This document shows, one piece after another, positions 7,176 to 17,136 of a DNA stretch of 24,729 bases. The stretch is taken from assembly GCA_017457015.1 (NCBI GenBank), contig JAFTIG010000068.1:1-24729 (forward strand). Reading direction: 5' to 3'. Every line of letters starts with the position of its first letter. Positions within the stretch are counted from its first letter, which is position 1. Both the position numbers and the translations under genes were made by a program. The notes below the pieces were generated by a model. That model had not been told where the DNA came from. It saw nothing but the letters and a program-made list of their open reading frames with translations, and did not search any database. Source of the stretch: Clostridia bacterium (GTDB lineage: Bacteria > Bacillota_A > Clostridia > Christensenellales > Borkfalkiaceae).

Positions 7176-7888
7176 AAACCTTTTCCTTTAACCAAATCTA
7201 ATACCACTTCCCTTGCGAGCATAAGTCCTGCAGTGGCAGGAACGAATATCATACTCGGCGGGGCGGTCTTTCCGTCCGCTTTTTTTTCCGTACAATTACC
7301 ACCGTAAACTACGCTCTCTTCAGAATATACGACCTTTACGCCCTTTATATTGCGGTTTTTAAGTTCTCTGCGCATTACTCTTGCAAGCGGACAGCCCTTT
7401 GTCTTTTCTATATCCGATACTTTAAGTGCCGACATATCTAGTTTACCGCCCGTACCCATGCAAGATATTACTGGTACACCGACTGCTTTTGCGCGGGATA
7501 TAATTTCTAATTTTGCCGATACGGTATCCACTGCGTCGATTATATAATCATATTTTGATAGGTCGTAATTATCTGCGTTTTCGGGCAAATAGAACACCTT
7601 TTCTGCATAGACTTTAATTTCGGGATTAATTGACAAAAGGCGGTCTAAAATAACCGCCGTTTTATCTTTACCGACCGTATCTTCCGTCGCTATAATCTGA
7701 CGGTTTACGTTTGTTACGTCCACTATATCGTTGTCGAAAACGGTAATACTCCCTATACCCGAACGCGCAAGCGCTTCGACTGCGTATCCGCCTACTCCGC
7801 CTACGCCGAATACGGCAACCGACGAATTTTTTAAGACGTTGAAATTATCTTGACCGATAAGGAGTTTTACACGACTGAAAGCATCCAT
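7172..7888 (-). CDS. tcdA: tRNA threonylcarbamoyladenosine dehydratase (TcdA/CsdL, E1-like)
   Basis: This ThiF/E1-like ATP-dependent enzyme would cyclise t6A37 in ANN-decoding tRNAs to ct6A. The adenylation fold is clear: F-G-V-G-G-V-G-G-Y-A-V-E-A-L-A-R-S-G-I-G (about residues 27-46), then V-F-D-N-D-I-V-D-V-T-N-V-N-R-Q (substrate Asp and Arg), Y-D-Y-I-I-D-A-V-D-T, and a C-terminal P-A-T-A-G-L. The length is 238 residues. I place the start at the ATG at 7888, one base after the asnA stop. An upstream in-frame ATG at 7936 would overlap asnA and add an unconserved, lysine-rich extension. Translation is probably coupled to asnA. Other ThiF-family activities such as MoeB or ThiF are less likely, because no sulphur-carrier or thiamine genes are nearby. 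Confidence 0.85.
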   Translation of the reverse strand: MDAFSRVKLLIGQDNFNVLKNSSVAVFGVGGVGGYAVEALARSGIGSITVFDNDIVDVTNVNRQIIATEDTVGKDKTAVILDRLLSINPEIKVYAEKVFYLPENADNYDLSKYDYIIDAVDTVSAKLEIISRAKAVGVPVISCMGTGGKLDMSALKVSDIEKTKGCPLARVMRRELKNRNIKGVKVVYSEESVVYGGNCTEKKADGKTAPPSMIFVPATAGLMLAREVVLDLVKGKGL

Positions 7889-7889
7889 A

Positions 7890-8876
7890 TTACAATAAGT
7901 AAATTCCTTTTTTTGCGTTTTCTTCAATACATTCATCCGACCAGATGGACGCTTGAACTTCGCCTATGTGCGCTTTATTTAAGAAGAACATACATAGTCT
8001 TGACTGACCTATCCCTCCCCCGATAGTGAGCGGGAGTTTACCCGACATAATATCTTTGCAATAAGGGTTTTCAAGTTTATGAAGTTCTTTTTTCTTTTTA
8101 AGTTGCTTTAATAAACTCTTGTCGTCTACTCTTATACCCATAGAAGATATTTCGAGTGCTATACCTAAAACGTCGTACCATAAAATTATGTCGCCGTTAA
8201 ATTTCCAGTCGTCATAGTCTGCCGCTCTGCCGTCGTGCGGTTTACCGTCAGATAAATCCCAACCGATTTGATAAAGGAAAATCGCACCGTATTTTTTTGC
8301 GGCGGCGTTTTCCCTTTCCTTTCTCGATAAGGTAGGATATTCTTTTTCAAGTTCTTTAGTTGATATAAAGGTAATTTCGTCAGGGATACTATGCGTAATC
8401 GCAGGATATTTTGCGTTTACCTTTTTTGCGAGAATTTTTAGCGCCTTATAGATTGATTTAACCGTCTTTTTAAGATAAGAGAGTTTTCTATCCTTTTCGG
8501 TTATAATCTTTTCCCAGTCCCACTGATCGACGTAAACCGAGTGTAGAGCGTCTAAATCTTCGTCACGGCGAATTGCGTTCATGTCCGTATAAAGCCCCGT
8601 TTCAGGCTCGAAACCGTACTTTGCAAGCGCCATTCTTTTCCATTTTGCGAGCGACTGAACTATCTCGACTTCTTTTTTCAAAGTCAATACGTCAAACCTA
8701 ACCGCACGCTCGTATCCGTTAAGATTATCGTTAAGTCCAGATTCCGGTTGAACGAATAAAGGCGCGGATACACGCGTGAGTTTTAAGGCTTTTGCCAGTT
8801 CCCTTTCAAAAGTATCTTTTATAAATTTTATCGCTATCTCCGTTTCCAAGAGATTGAGCGCGGATTTATATTCCAT
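7890..8876 (-). CDS. asnA: Aspartate--ammonia ligase (asparagine synthetase A)
   Basis: This enzyme makes asparagine from aspartate, ATP and ammonia in the cytoplasm. The 328-residue protein matches AsnA (a class II aminoacyl-tRNA synthetase relative) throughout: V-S-A-P-L-F-V-Q-P-E-S-G-L-N-D-N-L-N-G near residues 36-54, K-W-K-R-M-A-L-A-K-Y near 99, Y-T-D-M-N-A-I-R-R-D-E near 116, H-S-V-Y-V-D-Q-W-D-W-E-K near 131, and the C-terminal T-I-G-G-G-I-G-Q-S-R-L-C-M-F-F. The length equals the usual size. Its ATG directly follows the TAA of glyA without a gap, and its stop is one base before tcdA, so the three are likely co-translated. Confidence 0.96.
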   Translation of the reverse strand: MEYKSALNLLETEIAIKFIKDTFERELAKALKLTRVSAPLFVQPESGLNDNLNGYERAVRFDVLTLKKEVEIVQSLAKWKRMALAKYGFEPETGLYTDMNAIRRDEDLDALHSVYVDQWDWEKIITEKDRKLSYLKKTVKSIYKALKILAKKVNAKYPAITHSIPDEITFISTKELEKEYPTLSRKERENAAAKKYGAIFLYQIGWDLSDGKPHDGRAADYDDWKFNGDIILWYDVLGIALEISSMGIRVDDKSLLKQLKKKKELHKLENPYCKDIMSGKLPLTIGGGIGQSRLCMFFLNKAHIGEVQASIWSDECIEENAKKGIYLL

Positions 8877-10127
8877 TTAGTCGATAACTCCTTGGTAAAG
8901 CGGATATTTAACGAGAAGTTTTTGTACTTCAGCACGAACGTAATCAAACGCTTCTTCTTTCTTGTTTATAATTTCAGTAATAAGTTCTGCAATCTTAACG
9001 CAATCGTCTTCTTTTAATCCACGGCTAGTGATTGCGGGCGTACCGATACGAACGCCACTGGTTACGAACGGTTTTTGCTTATCGAACGGAATTGCGTTCT
9101 TGTTTAAGGTGATGTTAACTTCGTCAAGCATCTTTTCTAAATCCTTACCCGTAACGTCTTTATCCGAAAGGTCAAGGAGCATAAGATGGTTATCCGTACC
9201 GCCCGAAACGAGTTTAACGCCGAGTTCTAAAAATCTCTCGCTCATTGCCTTTGCGTTCTTTTTAACCTGTTCCATATAAGTCTTATATTCAGGTTTTAAC
9301 GCCTCGCCAAAAGCTACTGCTTTTGCAGCGATAATATGCATAAGCGGTCCGCCTTGCGTTCCAGGGAATACCGCCTTATCGATAATCTTTGCATACTCTT
9401 CTTTGCAAAGAATCATACCGCCACGCGGACCTCTTAAAGTCTTGTGCGTCGTGGTCGTAACAAAATCTGCGTAAGGTACGGGACTAGGATGAAGTCCCGT
9501 TGCAACAAGCCCTGCAATATGAGCGATATCTACCATCATATAGCAACCGACTTTATCACAAATTTCACGGATTCTCTTAAAGTCGATAACTCTAGGATAA
9601 GCACTTGCACCGCAAACGAATATTTGTGGCTTAACTTCTAAAACCTGCGCTTCTAAATCGTCGTAATCGATTGTGCCCGTTTCTTCTTTAACGCCATATC
9701 CAACCGAATTAAAATATTTACCTGAAACGGTAACGGGACTACCGTGAGTTAAATGTCCGCCGTGAGCAAGGCTCATACCCATAATGGTGTCGCCCGGTTT
9801 TAATACCGCAAAGTATACCGCAAAGTTTGCGTTTGCACCGCTGTGGGGTTGAACGTTTGCGTGGTCTGCACCGAAAAGTTTTTTAGCGCGTTCTATCGCA
9901 ATCTTTTCTACGATATCTACGCACTGGCATCCGCCGTAATATCTATGTTCGGGATAGCCTTCTGCATACTTATTAGTAAGCACGCTACCTGCTGCCAAAA
10001 GCACGTTTTCCGATACTACGTTTTCACTTGCGATAAGTTCAATATTATCGCGCTGTCTTTTGAGTTCTTTTTCCAGTCCTTCGTACACTTCAGGATCTGC
10101 GAGTTTGATAGAAGTTAAGTCAATCAT
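8877..10127 (-). CDS. glyA: Serine hydroxymethyltransferase
   Basis: This PLP enzyme interconverts serine plus tetrahydrofolate with glycine plus methylene-tetrahydrofolate and is the main source of one-carbon units. The 416-residue sequence carries the family hallmarks: I-E-L-I-A-S-E-N near 30, [17 protein letters not shown] near 50-66, the PLP region V-D-I-A-H-I-A-G-L near 200, and the cofactor lysine in [13 protein letters not shown] near 225-237. It starts at an ATG with an AAGGAG ribosome binding site and overlaps the end of the rseC-like gene by eight bases. The protein is full length and nothing unusual is seen. Confidence 0.97.
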   Translation of the reverse strand: MIDLTSIKLADPEVYEGLEKELKRQRDNIELIASENVVSENVLLAAGSVLTNKYAEGYPEHRYYGGCQCVDIVEKIAIERAKKLFGADHANVQPHSGANANFAVYFAVLKPGDTIMGMSLAHGGHLTHGSPVTVSGKYFNSVGYGVKEETGTIDYDDLEAQVLEVKPQIFVCGASAYPRVIDFKRIREICDKVGCYMMVDIAHIAGLVATGLHPSPVPYADFVTTTTHKTLRGPRGGMILCKEEYAKIIDKAVFPGTQGGPLMHIIAAKAVAFGEALKPEYKTYMEQVKKNAKAMSERFLELGVKLVSGGTDNHLMLLDLSDKDVTGKDLEKMLDEVNITLNKNAIPFDKQKPFVTSGVRIGTPAITSRGLKEDDCVKIAELITEIINKKEEAFDYVRAEVQKLLVKYPLYQGVID

Positions 10128-10572
10128 TTTGTTTCTCCTTCGTCTGTTTATCTAAAATTGTATTTTCTTCTTTTATTATTCGTATTATTACGGGAGAAAA
10201 ACTCACCGTTTTTTTTAGTTTTTTATCTATTAGTGAGAGCACTGCAAACCACGCCACGATTAAACAAAGGCTCATTATCAATACCGAGAGTTCGGAATTT
10301 ATAATTAAGTACCCTATCAGCGCAGATAGTCCTATTAAAATAAGCGGTACTAAAAACACGAGTATTGCACCCAAAAGTTTACCGTCACGCTCGGTTTCAA
10401 TCTCTACCGTATCGCCTACCAAACCGCCAACCGAATTCTTCGCATCAAACTCTATTTTAGACGCGCCTTTTGGAAATAAACACATACCGCATTTATCGCA
10501 CTCGGTCTTTTTATCGACAGATACTTTTGCACTGCCGTCTGTAACTTCTGTGATTACGCCTAACTCTCTCAT
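10120..10572 (-). CDS. RseC/MucC-like membrane protein
   Basis: This 150-residue protein fits the RseC/MucC family. The N-terminal soluble part contains a cysteine cluster, C-D-K-C-G-M-C (about 25-31), followed by a small beta domain (V-G-D-T-V-E-I-E). Two hydrophobic membrane segments follow, about residues 67-90 and 95-115. The family is known as a modulator of sigma-E in proteobacteria and as a companion of SoxR-reducing/Rnf electron-transfer complexes. No rnf or rsx gene is in the window, so this copy is isolated. Its start overlaps the hisS stop by four bases (ATGA) and its end overlaps glyA by eight. The cysteines suggest a metal or iron-sulphur site, which I infer only from spacing. 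Its role here is unknown. Confidence 0.78.
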   Translation of the reverse strand: MRELGVITEVTDGSAKVSVDKKTECDKCGMCLFPKGASKIEFDAKNSVGGLVGDTVEIETERDGKLLGAILVFLVPLILIGLSALIGYLIINSELSVLIMSLCLIVAWFAVLSLIDKKLKKTVSFSPVIIRIIKEENTILDKQTKEKQND

Positions 10573-11819
10573 TTTTTAAGATTTTCTATCAGGTCGTTGA
10601 CGTTTGTAGTTTGCTCACTGCCATCCGCCATGTTTTTGATTTTTACGTTACCGCTGGTAAGTTCGTCCGAACCTATTACGATAACTTTTTTAGCACCGAT
10701 TTTATCAGCGTACTTAAACTGCGCTTTTATGCCCCTGCCCATGTGATCGAAATCTGCGATTATACCTTTATCTCTCATTGCGGTAACTAACTTAAACGCC
10801 ATTTCCGATTCTTGTTCACCCATAGGCGCAATATAATATTCTACTTGGTTGGGGTTTTCTATCTCAACGCCGATATTTTCAAGGAGCATTAGTATTCTTT
10901 CTATACCGACTGCAAAGCCTATACCCGGAACGTCTTGTCCACCGAGTTGTTTAATAAGCCCGTCGTATCTTCCGCCACCGCATACCGTGCCTTGTGCGCC
11001 GATATTTTCCGAAACGAATTCAAATACCGTTCTAGTGTAGTAATCAAGTCCCCTAACGATATTTGCGTTTATCTTATACTCTACGCCTACGCTGGTTAGC
11101 AACTTTTGCACCTTGTTAAAGTGTGCGCTACAATCGTCACAAATGTAATCTAAAATCTTAGGCGCGTTTGCCGTTATCTTTTTACAGTCGTCGTTCTTAC
11201 AGTCTAAAATTCTGAGCGGATTTTTGTTGAGCCTATCTCTGCACAGTTCGCACATGCCGTCTATGTTCTCGTTAAGATATGCTTTAAGTGCTTCTTCGTA
11301 TTTTTTTCTGCACTCTTTGCATCCTATGCTGTTTAAGTATAAGGTAACGTTTTTTATGCCTACCTTATCTAAAAAGGTTTTTGCGAGCAATATGGTTTCC
11401 GCGTCTACGTTTGCATCCGTTGCGCCTAAAAATTCTATACCGAATTGGTGAAATTCTCTAAGCCTGCCTGCTTGCGGACGTTCGTAACGGAAACACTGCG
11501 TTATATAGAATAATTTAGCGGGCAACACTTGCGAGTGCATACCGTTTTCCACGAACGCACGCGCTACGCCTGCCGTACCTTCCGGCTTTAAGGTAACGCT
11601 CCTGCCGCCCTTATCCAAAAAGGTATACATTTCTTTGTTGACTATGTCAGTAGTTTCGCCCACACCGCGAAGGAATACTTCAGTGTGCTCGAAAGTGGGA
11701 GTTCTGATTTCCGACGCGCCGAAAGTCTTTGCGACTTCTCTTGCCGTACTTTCAATAAACTGCCATTTGTAACTGTCTTTGGGCAAAACGTCTTTCGTGC
11801 CCTTGGGTACGTTTATCAT
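10569..11819 (-). CDS. hisS: Histidyl-tRNA synthetase
   Basis: This class II synthetase charges tRNA-His. The 416-residue sequence shows the class II motif P-K-G-T-K-D-V-L-P (5-13), motif 2 in C-F-R-Y-E-R-P-Q-A-G-R-L-R-E-F-H-Q-F-G (about 109-127), the histidine-specific G-L-D-Y-Y-T-R-T-V-F-E (about 260) and motif 3 around G-I-G-F-A-V-G-I-E-R. The insertion domain contains three Cys pairs (C-K-E-C, C-E-L-C, C-K-N-D-D-C), a zinc-binding-looking arrangement seen in many Clostridia-type HisRS. The C-terminal anticodon-binding domain is complete. AAGGAA eight bases before the ATG serves translation. There is no room for a T-box leader: only 12 bases separate it from hslU. Confidence 0.97.
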   Translation of the reverse strand: MINVPKGTKDVLPKDSYKWQFIESTAREVAKTFGASEIRTPTFEHTEVFLRGVGETTDIVNKEMYTFLDKGGRSVTLKPEGTAGVARAFVENGMHSQVLPAKLFYITQCFRYERPQAGRLREFHQFGIEFLGATDANVDAETILLAKTFLDKVGIKNVTLYLNSIGCKECRKKYEEALKAYLNENIDGMCELCRDRLNKNPLRILDCKNDDCKKITANAPKILDYICDDCSAHFNKVQKLLTSVGVEYKINANIVRGLDYYTRTVFEFVSENIGAQGTVCGGGRYDGLIKQLGGQDVPGIGFAVGIERILMLLENIGVEIENPNQVEYYIAPMGEQESEMAFKLVTAMRDKGIIADFDHMGRGIKAQFKYADKIGAKKVIVIGSDELTSGNVKIKNMADGSEQTTNVNDLIENLKK

Positions 11820-11831
11820 GTTATTAGTTCC

Positions 11832-13136
11832 TTAAAGTATATATTTTTTGAGATCTTTTTCTTTGGTTTCGCCACCGAGTTTATTTATTACGAACGCTCT
11901 ATCTATAACTATTTCTCTACCCGTGCCGTCTGCTTCAAAGGATATATCTTCTATAAGATTTTCCATAACGGTATGCAAGCGACGCGCGCCTATATCTTCG
12001 CTAGTGGCGTTCATATCTTCTGCAATGCGAGCAATTTCTTCAATAGCGTCGTCGGTATATTTTAACTCTACGCCGTCAACCTTTAATAGGGTTGCATACT
12101 GAATAGTAATTGCGTTTTGCGGAGTGGTTAAAATATCGATAAAATCTTGTTTAGATAAACTGTTTAGTTCAACGAGTATCGGGAAACGACCTTGAAGTTC
12201 GGGAATAAGGTCGCTTACCTTGGAAACGTGGAACGCACCCGCTGCAATAAAGAGTATATAATCAGTCTTTATAGCACCATATTTGGTCATAACGGTAGAG
12301 CCTTCAACGATAGGTAAAATATCGCGCTGAACGCCTTCTCTCGAAACGTCTTGTCCACCGCCCTTGTTGCCTTTAGCGGCAATCTTATCTATTTCGTCAA
12401 TAAATATTATCCCTTCGTTTTCCGCACGGCGAATCGCTTCTTCGTTAACGCTATCCTTATCTATAAGTTTATCGGCTTCTTCACTAATTAAAATCTTTCT
12501 CGCTTCTTTTACCGTGAGTTTTCTTTTCTTCTTTTTCTTTGGCATCATGTCGCCGAATATACTGCCGATACTGATCTCGCCTGCACCCGGTAAAAGTTCC
12601 ATAGGCTTTGGATTGTCAACTATTTCTATCTCTATTACTTCATTATCGTAATAGCCTTTCTTTAAGCCTTCTAAAATATTTTTTTCAAATATATCTTGCG
12701 GAGTTTCACCCCTGTCGAGTCTGCGAACTTCTGCAACGATTTTAGCAAGGCGTGCATCCACCGCCGCGCCTGCTTTTTCAGTTACCTTGTTAAAGCGTTC
12801 TTCTTTAACTAGCCTTACGGCACACTCTACTAAATCTCTTATCATCGATTCAACGTCTCTGCCGACGTAACCGACTTCGGTATATTTGGTTGCTTCAACC
12901 TTGACGAACGGCGCGCCGACGAGTTTAGATAAACGACGTGCTATCTCCGTTTTACCAACGCCCGTTGGTCCTTTCATAATGATATTCTTGGGCGTAATTT
13001 CTTCCATTTCTTGCGGGGTAAGCATGCTCCTTCTATAACGATTGCGGAGCGCTATCGCCACAGCCTTCTTTGCAGAATGTTGCCCTACTATATATTTATC
13101 GAGTTCACTTACTATTTGTTTAGGACTTAAATTCAT
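11832..13136 (-). CDS. hslU: ATP-dependent protease ATPase subunit HslU
   Basis: HslU is the AAA+ unfoldase that feeds substrates to the HslV peptidase in the cytoplasm. The protein begins [13 protein letters not shown] at 13136, where AAGGAG precedes the ATG; an upstream in-frame start at 13196 would lie inside hslV and is not conserved. Walker A is G-P-T-G-V-G-K-T (56-63), Walker B is [10 protein letters not shown], and the sensor-2 region G-A-R-R-L-H-T-V follows. The intermediate I-domain includes a lysine-rich stretch K-K-K-K-K-R-K. The C-terminus ends K-D-L-K-K-Y-I-L, the tail type that docks into HslV. The length is 434 residues, normal for the family. It lies ten bases after hslV. Confidence 0.97.
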   Translation of the reverse strand: MNLSPKQIVSELDKYIVGQHSAKKAVAIALRNRYRRSMLTPQEMEEITPKNIIMKGPTGVGKTEIARRLSKLVGAPFVKVEATKYTEVGYVGRDVESMIRDLVECAVRLVKEERFNKVTEKAGAAVDARLAKIVAEVRRLDRGETPQDIFEKNILEGLKKGYYDNEVIEIEIVDNPKPMELLPGAGEISIGSIFGDMMPKKKKKRKLTVKEARKILISEEADKLIDKDSVNEEAIRRAENEGIIFIDEIDKIAAKGNKGGGQDVSREGVQRDILPIVEGSTVMTKYGAIKTDYILFIAAGAFHVSKVSDLIPELQGRFPILVELNSLSKQDFIDILTTPQNAITIQYATLLKVDGVELKYTDDAIEEIARIAEDMNATSEDIGARRLHTVMENLIEDISFEADGTGREIVIDRAFVINKLGGETKEKDLKKYIL

Positions 13137-13146
13137 AATCCACTCC

Positions 13147-13680
13147 TTATAAAACCTCACAAGTGATGTTGTCGTTTGTAAAAACGCAAATCTCACTTGC
13201 TATTTTTAACGATTTTTTAACTATTTCTTCTGCAGAGTAATCGGTTTCTTGACGGAGAGCGCGTGCCGCAGCGAGAGCGTAGTTACCGCCACTACCTATT
13301 GCACATACACCGCCGTCCGGCTCGATTACTTCACCCGTACCCGATACGATAAGGAGTGTGTCCTTATCCGCCGTTATCATCATTGCTTCAAGTTTTCTAG
13401 CCTTATCGCTTCTCCAAAGTTCAGCAAGTTCAACGGCACTTCTCATAAGGTTACCAGAATACTTGTTTAGCATTTCTTCAAATCTTTCCGAAAGAGTAAA
13501 CGCGTCGGATACCGAGCCTGCGAACCCTAAAATTACCTTGCCGTTATAAATGCGTCTTACCTTTACGGCGTTGTTCTTAAAAATAACCGACTGCGACATA
13601 GTGACTTGTCCGTCGCCTGCAATAGCCGTCTTGCCGTCCTTTTTAACGGCACATATAGTCGTACCTAAAAATTCAATCAT
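13147..13680 (-). CDS. hslV: ATP-dependent protease peptidase subunit HslV
   Basis: HslV is the threonine peptidase of the HslUV complex, related to proteasome beta subunits. The 177-residue protein reads [12 protein letters not shown], so a six-residue propeptide precedes the likely catalytic threonine at position 7. The family motif A-G-D-G-Q-V-T follows near 21-27, and [14 protein letters not shown] lies near 127-140. B. subtilis CodW uses serine; this protein keeps threonine. Its ATG overlaps the trmFO stop by four bases (ATGA) and hslU follows after ten bases. Confidence 0.97.
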   Translation of the reverse strand: MIEFLGTTICAVKKDGKTAIAGDGQVTMSQSVIFKNNAVKVRRIYNGKVILGFAGSVSDAFTLSERFEEMLNKYSGNLMRSAVELAELWRSDKARKLEAMMITADKDTLLIVSGTGEVIEPDGGVCAIGSGGNYALAAARALRQETDYSAEEIVKKSLKIASEICVFTNDNITCEVL

Positions 13681-14984
13681 TTTTTTATCTCCTTTATAAA
13701 ATCAGAAAGTTCACTTAAACTCCGTTCTGCCATCAAACGCTTTCTCTCCGCCTTATCCCTTACGATTTTATCGAGTGGCGGTAGTATACCAAAGTTTGCG
13801 TTCATAGGCTCAAAGTCCTTGTTTTCCGTCGTAATATATTTTGCTAGCGCACCGAGCACCGTTTTATCGGATACGGTAGCGCAATCTTTATTTTCCAACT
13901 TTCTCTTTAAGTATATTGCTGACATCAACCCGCTTGCCGCACTTTCAACGTAACCTTCAACGCCCGTTATCTGCCCTGCAAAATAAATTTTCGGGTGATC
14001 TTTAAGAGCGTAGTCCTTTCCCAAAACTTTTGGTGAATTGATAAAGGTGTTTCTATGCATGACGCCGTACCTTAAATACTCGGCGTTTTTAAGAGCGGGG
14101 ATTATAGAAAATACTCTCTTTTGCTCCCTGAAAGTAAGATTAGTCTGAAAACCTACCATATTGTACATAGTTCCGTTTTCATCTTCCTTTCTAAGTTGCA
14201 AACACGCGTACGCCCATCTGCCCGTTTTAGGATCGGTAAGCCCTACAGGCTTTAACGGTCCAAATCTTAAAGTATCTAGACCGCGCGCAGCCATTATCTC
14301 AATCGGCATACACCCTTCAAACACCGTCGCACTTTCAAAGTCATGCAGTTTTGCACGCTCTGCTTTAACGAGCGCATCCATAAACGCAAGATATTCGTCT
14401 TTGTTCATCGGGCAGTTTATATGGTCGCCGTTGCCTTTGTCGTATCTATCGCCGAAAAAGGCGTTATTCATATCTATGCTCTCGAAATCTATAACGGGAG
14501 CGGACGCGTCGAAAAAACTCAAATTTTCACCGACAAGCAACTTAATACTATTGCTTAAACTTTCGGTAGTTAGCGGACCACTTGCAACTATCGTATACTC
14601 GTCAAGGTCGATATCTTGAACTTCTTCTGAAACGTGCTCGATATTTTTTTCGCTTTTAAGTTTTTCGGTAACGTATTCGGAAAACTTTTCTCTATCTACT
14701 GCCAGCGCGTTGCCTGCTGGAACGCGCGTTTTATCCGCCGCTTCTATAATGAGCGAGCCGAGCGTGCGCAATTCTTCTTTAAGCAGTCCTGCGGCGTTGC
14801 CGTAGACGTCGTTGCTTTTAAGCGAGTTTGAACAGACTAATTCAGCGTAGTTATTACTTGTATGTGCAGGCGTCGTCTTGTTTGGCTTAATCTCGTACAG
14901 TTTGACCTTTATCCCGTTTTTAGCAAGATAGTACGCCGCTTCAGCCCCGGCAAGTCCGCCGCCTATTATCTTAACCTTTTGCAT
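13677..14984 (-). CDS. trmFO: Methylenetetrahydrofolate--tRNA-(uracil-5-)-methyltransferase TrmFO
   Basis: TrmFO forms ribothymidine at U54 in the T-loop of tRNAs using methylene-tetrahydrofolate and FAD, the usual route in Bacillota. The N-terminal FAD site [12 protein letters not shown] (about 5-16) is followed by E-I-K-P and by [11 protein letters not shown], a family signature. [13 protein letters not shown] and the C-terminal [18 protein letters not shown] are also present. I choose the ATG at 14984 ([10 protein letters not shown]) over an in-frame TTG at 14990. It overlaps the end of topA by 14 bases and hslV by four. It contains 435 residues. No good ribosome binding site is visible, so coupling to topA is likely. 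Confidence 0.96.
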   Translation of the reverse strand: MQKVKIIGGGLAGAEAAYYLAKNGIKVKLYEIKPNKTTPAHTSNNYAELVCSNSLKSNDVYGNAAGLLKEELRTLGSLIIEAADKTRVPAGNALAVDREKFSEYVTEKLKSEKNIEHVSEEVQDIDLDEYTIVASGPLTTESLSNSIKLLVGENLSFFDASAPVIDFESIDMNNAFFGDRYDKGNGDHINCPMNKDEYLAFMDALVKAERAKLHDFESATVFEGCMPIEIMAARGLDTLRFGPLKPVGLTDPKTGRWAYACLQLRKEDENGTMYNMVGFQTNLTFREQKRVFSIIPALKNAEYLRYGVMHRNTFINSPKVLGKDYALKDHPKIYFAGQITGVEGYVESAASGLMSAIYLKRKLENKDCATVSDKTVLGALAKYITTENKDFEPMNANFGILPPLDKIVRDKAERKRLMAERSLSELSDFIKEIKK

Positions 14985-17136
14985 CTTCAAAGCGTTTACA
15001 TTTTTTATTTGAGCACTTTACCTTACCTTCAACTTCTATAAGGAAAGCACCGCAATCGGGGCATTTTTCCCCAGTGGGAATATCCCAACTCATAAACTTA
15101 CAACTCGGATAGTTTGAACAACCGTAAAATACTTTGCCACCGCGACTCGTCATCTTTTTGGTAGGTTTACCACATTCGGGGCAAACTCCTACGCTCTCTG
15201 TCATACTTATCGTGTTTTTACATTTGGGATAATTTGAACAAGCAAGGAACTTACCAAACTTGCCTTCTCTTTCAACCATCATTGATCCGCACTTTGAGCA
15301 AATCTTGTCGGTAGGAATAATCACCTTTTCGTTTACTGCCTTGATGTTTTGACAATCGGGATAGTTTGAACAAGCGTAATAGTTGCCGTACTTACCGCTG
15401 TTAATTATCATAGGTGCGCCACACTTCTCGCAAAGCACATCAGTTATTTTAGATTTTCTTAACTGTTCTTCAAACGGAGTATAAAAGTCTGCAATAAGTT
15501 TTCTCCAGTCCTTTCCGCCTTCGCCTATATCGTCTAAATCGTCTTCCATCTTTGCCGTAAACGATATATCCATTACGTCGGGGAAATATTTAACCAAAAA
15601 GTCGATTAAATCGTAACTGACGGGATTTGGCACTAAATACTTTTTGTCTTTATGGACGTATTCTCTTTTCTTGTCCGAGAGTTTTGCCATTATGGTCGCG
15701 TAAGTGGACGGCCTACCTATCCCCTTATCTTCCATGTGCTTAATGAGCGTCGCTTCGGTATAACGAACGGGGGGTTTGGTAAACTTTTGCTCTTTGGTTA
15801 TACCGTTTAAGTTTAATCTTTCGTTATCGGTAAGGTTTGGAAGCAATGCGTTTCCACTCTCTTCGTCTTCTTCTTTTTTGGTATCGTCGTAAACGACGGT
15901 ATATCCCTTAAAGATCATAGTTTTACCGCTCGTTCTTAAAGTATATTCACCTGCGCCAACGTCAACCGACATGCCGTCGTATCTCGCTTCAGACATCTGC
16001 GACGCGATAAAGCGGTCGTATATAAGTTTATATAATTTATACTGATTTTTGTCGAGTATATCTTGAACGCTTTCGGGCGTTTTACTTATATCTATAGGAC
16101 GGATTGCTTCGTGCGCGTCCTGTGCGTCCTTTTTAGAACGATATACGTTAGGCTTTGCAGGAACGTAGTCTGCGCCGTAATTAGCACGAATATATTCGAG
16201 CGCACTCTTTTGAGCGTCTGTCGATATACGGACGGAGTCCGTTCTCATATAAGTAATAAGCGCCACGTTTCCGCGCGGAGTTTCTACACCTTCGTACAAT
16301 CTTTGCGCTACCTGCATTACCTGCGGTGGGGTTAGATTTAATCTTATAGAGCCGTCCTGTTGTAAAGTACTGGTTATATACGGTGCAGGTGCGTGTGACT
16401 TAATAAGTTGACGTTTTACACTTTTGACGTAAAAATTGGAATTTTTAAGTTCGTTCTCAACCTTTGCCGCTTCTTCTGCACTGGACGGTTTGTATTTTTT
16501 GTCGTTCTTTTCTAAAAGTAGCACTTTAAAATCCGTACCACCGTTAGGTGCAACGCATGCTTTTAAGTTCCAGTATTCTTGGGGCTTAAACGCCAAGATT
16601 TCCCTTTCACGGTCAACGACCATTTTGAGTGCAACCGACTGAACTCTACCGGCGGAAAGATTTTCGTTAAGCCTTGAACTTGCAGCAGGAGATATACTGT
16701 ACCCTACTATTCTATCAAGCACGCGCCTTGCTTGCTGTGCGTCAACTAAGTTTTTATCTATTTTTCTGGGATTTGCAAGAGCGGCTTTTACCGCCTTTTC
16801 AGAAATTTCGTTAAACTCTATACGGTTAAGGTCGTTTTCGTTAAGACCTAAAACTTCCGCCAAGTGCCATGAGATTGCTTCACCTTCTCTATCAGGGTCG
16901 GTTGCCAAATAAACTTTGTCGGCTTTTGCCGCCGCCGTTTCAAGACGTTTTATGTCTTGCTTTTTTTCGGCAGCGATAACGTAATGCGGTTCAAAGTTGT
17001 TGTTTATCGATACACCCATGTAGTTGACGGGTAAATCTCTTATGTGACCTTTTGACGCGTCTACCTTATAATCGCCTTTTAAGAATTTTTCAATAGTCTT
17101 TGCTTTGTGTGGTGATTCTACGATTATTAATTGCAT
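14971..17136 (-). CDS. topA: DNA topoisomerase I (type IA)
   Basis: TopA relaxes negatively supercoiled DNA through a transient 5'-phosphotyrosine link. The 721-residue protein has the Toprim domain with E-S-P-H-K-A-K-T (7-14) and the acidic T-D-P-D-R-E-G-E (79-86). The active-site tyrosine is Tyr296 in L-I-T-Y-M-R-T-D-S-V. The C-terminal 150 residues carry four zinc-ribbon repeats, each with two Cys pairs (C-E-K-C, C-S-K-C, C-P-E-C, C-P-D-C starts); many Bacillota TopA have three. The usually conserved stretch after T-S-T-L-Q-Q reads D-G-S-I-R-L, slightly different from the common form as I recall it. Its ATG directly abuts the TAA of dprA. Its end overlaps trmFO. Confidence 0.97.
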   Translation of the reverse strand: MQLIIVESPHKAKTIEKFLKGDYKVDASKGHIRDLPVNYMGVSINNNFEPHYVIAAEKKQDIKRLETAAAKADKVYLATDPDREGEAISWHLAEVLGLNENDLNRIEFNEISEKAVKAALANPRKIDKNLVDAQQARRVLDRIVGYSISPAASSRLNENLSAGRVQSVALKMVVDREREILAFKPQEYWNLKACVAPNGGTDFKVLLLEKNDKKYKPSSAEEAAKVENELKNSNFYVKSVKRQLIKSHAPAPYITSTLQQDGSIRLNLTPPQVMQVAQRLYEGVETPRGNVALITYMRTDSVRISTDAQKSALEYIRANYGADYVPAKPNVYRSKKDAQDAHEAIRPIDISKTPESVQDILDKNQYKLYKLIYDRFIASQMSEARYDGMSVDVGAGEYTLRTSGKTMIFKGYTVVYDDTKKEEDEESGNALLPNLTDNERLNLNGITKEQKFTKPPVRYTEATLIKHMEDKGIGRPSTYATIMAKLSDKKREYVHKDKKYLVPNPVSYDLIDFLVKYFPDVMDISFTAKMEDDLDDIGEGGKDWRKLIADFYTPFEEQLRKSKITDVLCEKCGAPMIINSGKYGNYYACSNYPDCQNIKAVNEKVIIPTDKICSKCGSMMVEREGKFGKFLACSNYPKCKNTISMTESVGVCPECGKPTKKMTSRGGKVFYGCSNYPSCKFMSWDIPTGEKCPDCGAFLIEVEGKVKCSNKKCKRFEDAKG

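Noticed and set aside
7889..7936. Upstream ATG start for tcdA
   Set aside because: It would overlap the asnA 3' end by 47 bases and add a lysine-rich, unconserved extension. The ATG one base after the asnA stop fits the family N-terminus better.
13137..13196. Upstream start for hslU
   Set aside because: It lies inside hslV. The conserved HslU N-terminus and a strong ribosome binding site are at the ATG at 13136.
14161..14619. A plus-strand reading frame of about 150 codons opposite trmFO
   Set aside because: It is antisense to a well-conserved gene, has no ribosome binding site and shows no recognisable protein features. The same holds for the many other plus-strand frames opposite the minus-strand genes.
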